Positions 7,975 through 13,610 of a stretch of DNA of 13,610 bases are shown one piece after another (positions within the stretch are counted from its first letter, which is position 1; every line of letters starts with the position of its first letter). The translations under genes were made by a program, and so were the position numbers. This stretch comes from Bacillota bacterium (GTDB taxonomy: Bacteria > Bacillota > Sulfobacillia > Sulfobacillales > Sulfobacillaceae), in assembly GCA_023381095.1 (NCBI GenBank), contig JAMCTO010000062.1:1-13610 (forward strand), read 5' to 3'. The notes below the pieces were generated by a model. It was not told where the DNA came from. It saw only the letters and a list, made by a program, of their open reading frames with translations, and did not search any database.

Positions 7975-8943
7975 ATGAACCCCAAACCGAAAATTCTCGT
8001 GACCGAAGCCTTAGGTCCCCAGGGCTTAGCCTATTTGCAGCGATATGCGGACGTTGACGCCCATTATCTCCTGGACCCGGCGTTACTTCCTGGACTCATG
8101 GACTCCTATGATGCGGTCATCATTCGCAGTGCCCATCGTTTGACCCGGGAACTGTTAACCGGACATCCCCGGTTGCGCGTCGTGGCACGGGCCGGCGCAG
8201 GAGTCGACAATGTGGATCTAACAGCCGCAACCGAATTGGGTCTGGCAGTCATTAACGCCCCTGGTGCCAACGCTATTGCTGCTGCAGAACACACCTTTGG
8301 CTTAATGCTCAGCGTGATTCGCAATATCCAAAAAGGGGATCGCCATGTCCGCGAAGGAGGTTGGGACCGCCAATCTTTTCTCGGCCGTGAACTTCATGGT
8401 AAGTCCCTTGGAATCATTGGTTTAGGGCGCGTAGGCCGTGAGGTGGCCCGTATTGCTAAGGGATTTGGGATGCCGGTTATCGCCTATGACCCTTACATTA
8501 GTGATGACATTTTCAAGACCCACGGTGCGACTCGGGTGCAAACGCTAGACGAATTATTGCCGCAAAGCGAAATATTGACCATTCATACCCCTAAAACAGG
8601 TCCAAGACTCGGCTATCAACAATTGGCAGCACTGCCCCAAGGGGCTGTGGTGATTAACGCAGCACGGGGCGGTTTGATTGACGAAGACGCCCTGTACATG
8701 CTGCTAGAGCAAAATCATCTATATGGTGTAGGCATGGATGTATTCAGCAAGGAGCCACCCCCACCAGAGTTTAAACTATTTAACCATCCCAACGTGGTGC
8801 TCACCCCCCACTTAGGTGGTTCCACCCATGAGGCCCTGGCGGAAGTGGGCGTGATGACTGCCCGAGGGGTCATGGAAGCCCTAAACGGGAGCACACCCCC
8901 CAATGTGGTCAACGTGCCGATCCCACCCTTTGGAAACCGCTGA
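7975..8943 (+). CDS. serA: D-3-phosphoglycerate dehydrogenase, catalytic and NAD-binding part (frame ends early)
   Basis: First enzyme of phosphorylated serine synthesis, oxidising 3-phosphoglycerate with NAD+. The 322 residues cover the substrate and nucleotide-binding domains: GRELHGKSLGIIGLGRVG with the GLGRVG dinucleotide loop (149-154), and the catalytic triad Arg231 (NAARGG), Glu260 (SKEP) and His279 (TPHLGGST). Entry motif ARAGAGVDNVD (71-81) is also present. AGGAGG at 7962-7967 overlaps the stop of the aminotransferase gene and sits seven bases before ATG 7975. The frame shifts at CCC-TTT (8926-8931) and stops at TGA 8941-8943, leaving off the regulatory domains, which follow at once in the +1 frame. 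Joined by skipping one T, the protein would be 522 residues, very close to the 525 of B. subtilis SerA. The truncated form keeps all catalytic residues and may be active but without feedback control. Confidence 0.92.
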   Translation: MNPKPKILVTEALGPQGLAYLQRYADVDAHYLLDPALLPGLMDSYDAVIIRSAHRLTRELLTGHPRLRVVARAGAGVDNVDLTAATELGLAVINAPGANAIAAAEHTFGLMLSVIRNIQKGDRHVREGGWDRQSFLGRELHGKSLGIIGLGRVGREVARIAKGFGMPVIAYDPYISDDIFKTHGATRVQTLDELLPQSEILTIHTPKTGPRLGYQQLAALPQGAVVINAARGGLIDEDALYMLLEQNHLYGVGMDVFSKEPPPPEFKLFNHPNVVLTPHLGGSTHEALAEVGVMTARGVMEALNGSTPPNVVNVPIPPFGNR

Positions 8944-9544
8944 GTTTCAAGCACTGGACAAGGCGGCAGGTGTCGTGGGCTTGGTGTTTTCGCGGGCCGT
9001 GACTCCTGCATCTGGCAGCCTGATCTTGACGCTTTCGGGACAAATTCCTTCCAGTGCTTCCTTGTGGCTTCGCCAGCGAGTATTAGCCGCCGTGTTAAAT
9101 GAACGCGTAGATGATCGCGTCAACACCGTAAATGCCTTGTTGAAAGCCGAGGCGCAAGGTCTTCATCTCCTCATCGAAGAAAAATTCAATGCCACCCAAC
9201 CAGCACAAATGGGGCTACGTTGGGAAGGCGACCCAGATTCAACCACCGAGGTATGGCTAACCAATCACTTACCCCATTTGAAGAAAGTTCGGGGAATCCC
9301 GTTAGATCTTCCCTGGCCTGACCGGGCACTGATGACTTGGCATCATGACGCCCCCGGAGTGGTTGGGAAAGTCGGCACTTTAGTCGGAGAGTACGGCATT
9401 AACATCGCCAATCTTCACTTAGGCCGTCGTGTCCAGGGCCAAGATGCGCTTATGGTGCTGACATTGGACGCCGAAGTCCCCGCAGCGCTCAAGCAGGAGC
9501 TCGAAGGCATTACGGATATTCTCCAAGTCTTTGTGTTCCCCTAA
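8903..9544 (+). CDS. serA: SerA C-terminal regulatory part (ASB and ACT domains), in the +1 frame
   Basis: Not a separate gene family: this is the rest of the preceding serA gene. From about 8930 the frame reads LETAEFQALDKAAG, then an ASB-like (allosteric substrate binding) domain containing LNERVDDRVNTVNALLKAEA, then an ACT domain (about residues 143-213 of this frame) with HHDAPGVVGKVGTL and INIANLHLGRR. In intact SerA the ACT domain binds serine and inhibits the enzyme. An ATG at 8903 with GGGAG (8886-8890) 12 bases upstream could start it as an independent polypeptide overlapping the first frame by 41 bases, but its first eight codons do not look like SerA. Alternatives are a true +1 recoding at CCC-T, a recent mutation, or a sequencing indel in the TTT. 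The ORF ends three bases before the convergent glycosylase gene. Confidence 0.8.
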   Translation: MWSTCRSHPLETAEFQALDKAAGVVGLVFSRAVTPASGSLILTLSGQIPSSASLWLRQRVLAAVLNERVDDRVNTVNALLKAEAQGLHLLIEEKFNATQPAQMGLRWEGDPDSTTEVWLTNHLPHLKKVRGIPLDLPWPDRALMTWHHDAPGVVGKVGTLVGEYGINIANLHLGRRVQGQDALMVLTLDAEVPAALKQELEGITDILQVFVFP

Positions 9545-9547
9545 CGA

Positions 9548-10159
9548 CTACCGGCGCGAGACAAAGGTATTGTCTTTAAGCCAAAATCGCCACTCATAAG
9601 CCGCTGCCTCTTTTGCATATTGCACGTTAATCCGAGGTCCCTGTGCCACCGATAACCGAGGCACGGGGCTTTGGCCTTGGTATAGCGACAAAGGAGGGTT
9701 GAAAAGGGGCCAGCCGTATTGCTCACGGGTAATTCCCATAGCTTGCGCCAATTTGGCGGGTCCATTGGTCAGCCGTTTCATTTCGGATATCCGGGGAGGA
9801 TAAGGGTGAGTCTGTCGTCGGCGACGCGCCATCAGCTCGATACCTGCCAGGGGTTCCAGCGCCCTTAGCAAGATCGCTTCACCTACACCATCGGCGGCAG
9901 CCACCACATTAAGACAATAGTGCATGCCATAAATGAAATATATATACGCATATCCTGGAGGTCCAAACATGACATGAGTGCGGGAGGTCGGAATTCCCCG
10001 AAAACTGTGAGCCGCTCGATCCAAAACACCGCGGTACATCTCTACTTCCACAATTTTTCCCGCGGTAACCCCGTTTGGAGAATCATGGACTAGCACGGTG
10101 CCCAGCAAAGCATATGCCAGAGCCTCTGTTTCCTGATTAAAAAATGATTGTGAGAGCAT
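9548..10159 (-). CDS. DNA-3-methyladenine glycosylase (AAG/MPG family)
   Basis: Base-excision repair enzyme that removes alkylated and deaminated purines such as 3-methyladenine and hypoxanthine. The 203-residue length fits the family. Motif KIVEVEMYRGVLDRAAHS holds the catalytic Glu (E40, matching human E125), THVMFGPPGYAYIYFIYGMH is the core strand block, and LTNGPAKLAQAMGI the conserved C-terminal helix region. I start at ATG 10157-10159 (MLSQSFF), preceded by GGAG and GGGGAG; the open frame extends upstream to 10366 but that part has no family likeness and overlaps the divergent gene. The two genes, glycosylase and DUF763, are thus separated by 90 bases with divergent promoters. Convergent with serA. 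Confidence 0.92.
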   Translation of the reverse strand: MLSQSFFNQETEALAYALLGTVLVHDSPNGVTAGKIVEVEMYRGVLDRAAHSFRGIPTSRTHVMFGPPGYAYIYFIYGMHYCLNVVAAADGVGEAILLRALEPLAGIELMARRRRQTHPYPPRISEMKRLTNGPAKLAQAMGITREQYGWPLFNPPLSLYQGQSPVPRLSVAQGPRINVQYAKEAAAYEWRFWLKDNTFVSRR

Positions 10160-10209
10160 TTCTCCCCACTCCAAGGCCGTTCCCCCCGGACATCCCCATA
10201 TTAGCGCCA

Positions 10210-10218
10210 TGATACAAT
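10210..10218 (+). promoter_or_regulatory. Extended -10 promoter element for the DUF763 gene
   Basis: TGATACAAT: a TG-n extension joined to a five-of-six -10 hexamer (TACAAT, 10213-10218), 31 bases before the ATG. No good -35 at 17 bases was seen, which is usual for extended -10 promoters. Confidence 0.45.
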
Positions 10219-10249
10219 ATAGGCGATAAAAACGATAAGGGGCATAGCC

Positions 10250-11353
10250 ATGCAAAAAACCGGTAGCGCTACCACGCCGCTTCATGGCGGTCATTGTCCG
10301 CCGTGGCTGTTTTCCCGAATGAAAGAACTCAGCGTGGTCATTGTCGAAGCCATGCTTATTGAACATGATACCGAAGAGGTCCTACGTCGGTTTAGCGATC
10401 CCGTATGGTTTCAGGCATTTGGATCTGTACTCGGTTTTGACTGGCATTCTTCGGGGCTCACCACTGTGGTATTGGGCGCCTTAAAAGAAGGCTTAGCCCC
10501 CCGCGAGCAGGAGTTGGGGCTCTATATCGCCGGAGGCAAAGGGCGCGCTTCTCGCGCTACACCTCAAGAAATTGACGATAAGGGTTCCCGTTTTGGGCTG
10601 CCGGTCGATGTGGCATCATTGACCTATGCCAGCAAGATGGCGGCAAAAGTGGATAGCGCCCTAGTTCAAGATGGCTACCAGTTATATCATCATGTCATGC
10701 TGTTTGATAGGCAAGGACACTGGGCCATTGTGCAACAGGGCATGAATGACATCAATGCCATGGCGCGCCGCTACCATTGGCGCGACCACATTTCTGATGC
10801 TTTTACCAAAAGCCCTCATACCGGGATAGCTGGTCGTGCCGGAACTCCGGTGTTTGATTTGACCAGTGCCCCCAATTGGGGATTTCATGATATCAGCCTG
10901 GAATTGCTGGCCCAACCTGACGAGGTTCTGCACCAATTGTCGCGTATCGAAGAGCATCCGGAAGGCTATCGAAACTTAATTTTGCCTCGTTCTCACCCAA
11001 TCCCCTCATCACGACGGCTGGATGCAATACTGCATACAGCATATGCTATGGAACCTGCCAATTACGAAGCGCTGGTCGGATTGCCGGGCGTGGGCGCCAG
11101 CACCATGCGAGCCTTGGCCATGGTGGCCGAAGTTGTCTATGGCGCCCAACCCACGTTTGTCGATCCGGTGCGGTACAGTTTCGCACATGGGGGCAAAGAT
11201 GGCTACCCATTCCCTGTCAACCGTAAGGATTACGACATCTCTACCGCCACCTTGAAACAAGCCATTGAACAGGCGCATATGCAAGAGAAAGAGAAATTGG
11301 CAGCACTAAAGAGATTGTCCTACCGCAATCCAAACCGCGTCGAAAATCTCTAA
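10250..11353 (+). CDS. DUF763 family protein with helix-hairpin-helix motif
   Basis: A 367-residue protein of a conserved but uncharacterised family found in archaea and thermophilic bacteria. Family blocks are strong: TGSATTPLHGGHCPPWLFSR at the N-terminus, WFQAFGSVLGFDWHSSG (53-69), ALKEGL, AGGKG (94-98), QLYHHVMLFD and GHWAIVQQGMN (157-166), and near the C-terminus FAHGGKDGYPFPV (311-323). Residues about 273-297 (EALVGLPGVGASTMRALAMVAE) form a helix-hairpin-helix-like element, typical of non-specific DNA binding. Conserved His, Asp and Lys within the blocks suggest an enzyme, but no known catalytic motif is recognised. AAGGGG (10237-10242) precedes the ATG by seven bases. It is divergent from a DNA glycosylase gene and its stop codon overlaps that of the convergent aldo/keto reductase. 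Function is unknown; a nucleic-acid role is inference. Confidence 0.85.
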   Translation: MQKTGSATTPLHGGHCPPWLFSRMKELSVVIVEAMLIEHDTEEVLRRFSDPVWFQAFGSVLGFDWHSSGLTTVVLGALKEGLAPREQELGLYIAGGKGRASRATPQEIDDKGSRFGLPVDVASLTYASKMAAKVDSALVQDGYQLYHHVMLFDRQGHWAIVQQGMNDINAMARRYHWRDHISDAFTKSPHTGIAGRAGTPVFDLTSAPNWGFHDISLELLAQPDEVLHQLSRIEEHPEGYRNLILPRSHPIPSSRRLDAILHTAYAMEPANYEALVGLPGVGASTMRALAMVAEVVYGAQPTFVDPVRYSFAHGGKDGYPFPVNRKDYDISTATLKQAIEQAHMQEKEKLAALKRLSYRNPNRVENL

Positions 11354-12327
11354 TTTAATCGATACCAGCCGAACTTATTGTCTTGAGTATATGCGCGGCT
11401 CATCTGGTCAAGGCCAGAGTCAAGGGAAGAACTCCAGGCAACCTCCAATGCTTGGACATTGCCAAACAGTTGGTCGGGATTAGTAGCCCCCACAATAGCA
11501 CTAGATACCGAAGATTGCTGAAGCAGCCAGGCAATGGACAATGCGGCAGGCTCCAGATGATGATCTCGCGCAAAGTCGGCAAACCGATCCGCAAAATTCT
11601 GGCGCGATTCGTCAATCATGGTGCGAAATCTGGGCACTTTGTCCATCCGTGATCCCTGTGGCACCGCACCACTACGATATTTCCCTGTTAACAACCCGCC
11701 AGCTAAGGGATAATATGCCACCAAACCTACCCCTTGATGCCGACACAGCGGCAACAGTTCGATTTCCGGCCAGCGGTCCACCAACGAGTAGGACGATTGT
11801 ACTCCGGCAAATCTCGGCCAGCCATAGCGGTCACTTAACCCAAGTGCCACCGCCAATTCCCATGGCCAATAATTAGACGCAGCTACATACCGCACTTTTC
11901 CAAACCGAACTAAATCGTCCAAAGTCGACAACGTCTTCTCTAGAGGCGTTTCCGGATCAAAGGTGTGCACATAAAATAAATCAATATAGTCGGTGGCCAG
12001 ACTGTTAAGACTATGTTCTACCTGTGCCAGTAAATGGCGGCGTGAAGCTCCCCGGTCATAAGGTCCCGACCCTACCGGAAGCCCTGCCTTAGTCGCCACC
12101 ACCGCTTCACCTCGCCTGCCACGGAGGGCCTCACCAATAATTTTTTCCGATTGTCCCCCGCTATAAACGTTTGCGGTATCAATAAAATTGATCCCCAACT
12201 CCAGTGCCGCGTGAATGATGTTAATCGAGGTGGGTTTATCAGCCCGGCTGCCTAGAGCATTGGTACCCAATCCGATGGCAGAGACTTTGAGCCCGCTTTT
12301 CCCTAGCGGTCGATATTGCATCCCCAT
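11350..12327 (-). CDS. Aldo/keto reductase
   Basis: A 325-residue NADP(H)-dependent oxidoreductase of the aldo/keto reductase superfamily (YhdN/Gsp69-like type), reducing aldehydes or ketones to alcohols. The catalytic tetrad is complete: Asp50 and Tyr55 in FIDTANVYSGGQSE, Lys80 in VVATKAG, His121 in IDLFYVHTFDP. The N-terminus MQYRPLGKSGLKVSAIGLGT is typical, and SSAIVGATNPDQLFGN near the C-terminus is the cofactor-phosphate region. ATG 12325-12327 has GGAGGAG eight bases upstream. Natural substrate is not evident from sequence or context: it is preceded by an unrelated epimerase gene on the same strand, with its own candidate promoter between, and its end overlaps the DUF763 stop. Confidence 0.92.
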   Translation of the reverse strand: MGMQYRPLGKSGLKVSAIGLGTNALGSRADKPTSINIIHAALELGINFIDTANVYSGGQSEKIIGEALRGRRGEAVVATKAGLPVGSGPYDRGASRRHLLAQVEHSLNSLATDYIDLFYVHTFDPETPLEKTLSTLDDLVRFGKVRYVAASNYWPWELAVALGLSDRYGWPRFAGVQSSYSLVDRWPEIELLPLCRHQGVGLVAYYPLAGGLLTGKYRSGAVPQGSRMDKVPRFRTMIDESRQNFADRFADFARDHHLEPAALSIAWLLQQSSVSSAIVGATNPDQLFGNVQALEVAWSSSLDSGLDQMSRAYTQDNKFGWYRLN

Positions 12328-12372
12328 TTAAAAACTCCTCCCAACTTAGGTCTTGATTAACATCCTCAACTC

Positions 12373-12401
12373 ATAATACGCAATTTCCCTTCTGCCACCA
12401 A
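12373..12401 (-). promoter_or_regulatory. Candidate promoter for the aldo/keto reductase gene
   Basis: Reading the minus strand, TTGGTG (12396-12401) and TATTAT (12373-12378) are 17 bases apart. The -10 matches at five of six positions and the -35 at three. It lies 46 bases before the start codon. Confidence 0.45.
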
Positions 12402-12484
12402 CCCTCACCCACCCATGGCGGCTCACTATTAAACACGTCCTTCGGCACGGAACGTTTGCCCAAAAACCGAAACGAATTCACTAC

Positions 12485-13591
12485 CTAATAACTAACGTCA
12501 GGTGCCGATAGGTCATATTCCCTAAGTAGATGGTAAACGATGCGTTCAGCGGCGTGCCCATCGCCATAGGGGCTCCCTCGAGCATAACGAAGGTGCCCAT
12601 TAAGGGATTGCATGGCCGCAACTATAATACGGTCACGGTTGTGCCCTACCAAATAACCGTAACCCCCAGATACTACCTCGGGTCGCTCAGTCTCCTCCCG
12701 AGCTATCAGCAAAGGAATTCCTAAAATCGGGGCTTCTTCTTGAAGACCTCCCGAATCGCTAATCACAAGGTCTGCGGTGTTCAAAAATCCGATCCAACTG
12801 TCATATTCCATGGGATCGATGATTTTCACTTGGCTACGAGCTAAAAATTCGTGGGCAGCCTCCACAACCACTGGATTGGGATGTAATGGTAGAAATAACT
12901 CAATATCTGGATTCTGTGCCAATGTGCTCAAGGCAGTAAAAATTTGGGGTAGATAGGGATGATTCTCTCTGCGATGAATTGTAGCTACGATACGATGTTG
13001 TTTTCCTTGTTTGGGCCAAGCACTACTACCATTTGGCGCCCAACGAACAATCGCAGTCAAGGCATCGACTACAGGGTTTCCCGTGACAAAAATTTTTCCA
13101 GGGACTCGTTCGCCCATAAGATTTGTGGCCGCATGATCTGAGGGTGCAAAATTCCAATGACTGAAGGTGGCAATGATCCGCCGGAATGTTTCCTCCGGAA
13201 AAGGGGTTTCGGGCAAATATGTTCGCAGCCCAGCCTCCACATGGCCCACCGGAATTCCGCAGTGAAAAGCAGACAACGCCGTTGCCACCGCGGTTGCAGT
13301 ATCTCCCTGAACGATCACCGCATCAGGGTGTTCTATCCCGAATATTTGTGTCATGGTTTCAAGTAGACTCGTCTCCAATTCAATTAACGTTTGGCCAGCA
13401 ACCATAAGATTCAGGTGGTAAGACGTTGTTATTCCAAATCGCTCCATAATCGAAGGCATCAAATTCGTATGTTGGCCCGTGTTGACCCCCAGATAAGAGA
13501 TTGTCGGTATAGTACTCAGGATCTTAGCCACTGGTGCCAATTTAATAGCTTCCGGCCTAGTTCCAAATACTAACGCAAATTTCCGCATCAT
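12485..13591 (-). CDS. wecB: UDP-N-acetylglucosamine 2-epimerase (non-hydrolysing)
   Basis: Interconverts UDP-GlcNAc and UDP-ManNAc, feeding ManNAc into teichoic acid linkage units, capsules or other surface glycans (WecB/MnaA family). All 368 residues are present. Motifs in order: FGTRPEAIKLAP (9-20), NTGQH (37-41), VQGDTATAVA with Asp97, GHVEAGLRT with Glu119, FPEE (131-134), TIHRREN with His206, and SDSGGLQEEAP in the UDP-binding C-terminal domain. Two adjacent ATGs (13589-13591 and 13586-13588) are possible; GAGGAAA lies just upstream of both. The gene is close to the right edge, so its partners, which may include glycosyltransferases or a ManNAc dehydrogenase, are out of view. No good intrinsic terminator was found after it; a weak hairpin near 12430-12450 lacks a strong T run. 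Confidence 0.93.
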   Translation of the reverse strand: MMRKFALVFGTRPEAIKLAPVAKILSTIPTISYLGVNTGQHTNLMPSIMERFGITTSYHLNLMVAGQTLIELETSLLETMTQIFGIEHPDAVIVQGDTATAVATALSAFHCGIPVGHVEAGLRTYLPETPFPEETFRRIIATFSHWNFAPSDHAATNLMGERVPGKIFVTGNPVVDALTAIVRWAPNGSSAWPKQGKQHRIVATIHRRENHPYLPQIFTALSTLAQNPDIELFLPLHPNPVVVEAAHEFLARSQVKIIDPMEYDSWIGFLNTADLVISDSGGLQEEAPILGIPLLIAREETERPEVVSGGYGYLVGHNRDRIIVAAMQSLNGHLRYARGSPYGDGHAAERIVYHLLREYDLSAPDVSY

Positions 13592-13610
13592 GACGTTTCC
13601 TCGGCATCCT

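Noticed and set aside
10160..10366. Upstream in-frame extension of the DNA glycosylase
   Set aside because: The extra 69 residues have no family match, overlap the divergent DUF763 start, and the internal ATG has a good ribosome binding site.
12430..12455. Imperfect hairpin after the epimerase gene as terminator
   Set aside because: Only about six pairs including a wobble, and just three T follow; too weak to call.

Overview
The window looks like chromosomal DNA of a Gram-positive, Bacillota-type bacterium. Evidence: strong AGGAGG-type ribosome binding sites, a canonical T-box leader ahead of serine-biosynthesis genes, GTG as well as ATG starts, and short intergenic gaps. Gene content (DUF763, an Rpn-type protein with Gln/Gly repeats, P1 peptidase, a cofactor-rich oxidoreductase) would suit a thermophilic or acidophilic Sulfobacillus-like lineage, but that placement is inference. 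TGA is an ordinary stop here: it ends the oxidoreductase, formimidoyltransferase and aminotransferase genes.

Layout. 1-910 (-): 5' part of a peptide/nickel-type ABC transporter lipoprotein, damaged by an in-frame TGA in the signal peptide and a frameshift in a G run. 1153-2124 (+): Rpn/PD-(D/E)XK-type nuclease with a tandem GLQQ tail. 2375-6449 (-): a compact cassette transcribed as P1 (DmpA-like) peptidase, then a formate-dehydrogenase-like molybdopterin oxidoreductase, then glutamate formimidoyltransferase; the last two genes overlap. 6518-9544 (+): promoter, serine T-box riboswitch, class V aminotransferase and serA; serA is split by a one-base frameshift exactly between its NAD/substrate part and its regulatory (ASB plus ACT) part. 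9548-10159 (-): 3-methyladenine DNA glycosylase, divergent from 10250-11353 (+), a DUF763 protein with a helix-hairpin-helix. 11350-12327 (-): aldo/keto reductase. 12485-13591 (-): UDP-GlcNAc 2-epimerase.

Functional reading. The clearest regulatory unit is the serine operon. Its T-box carries a UCC (Ser) codon in the proposed specifier position and a C at the variable T-box base, matching the G discriminator of tRNA-Ser. Uncharged tRNA-Ser should therefore let transcription into the aminotransferase/serA pair. SerA would normally add feedback control by serine through its ACT domain, and the frameshift uncouples that domain unless it is bypassed. The most unusual gene combination is the peptidase / Mo-oxidoreductase / formimidoyltransferase cassette, which I read as a possible amino-acid and one-carbon catabolic unit. 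The DUF763-glycosylase pair hints at a DNA-maintenance role for an uncharacterised family. No rRNA, tRNA, CRISPR array, insertion sequence or prophage was seen. The only gene-free stretch above 300 bases (6450-6828) is filled by the promoter and T-box leader.
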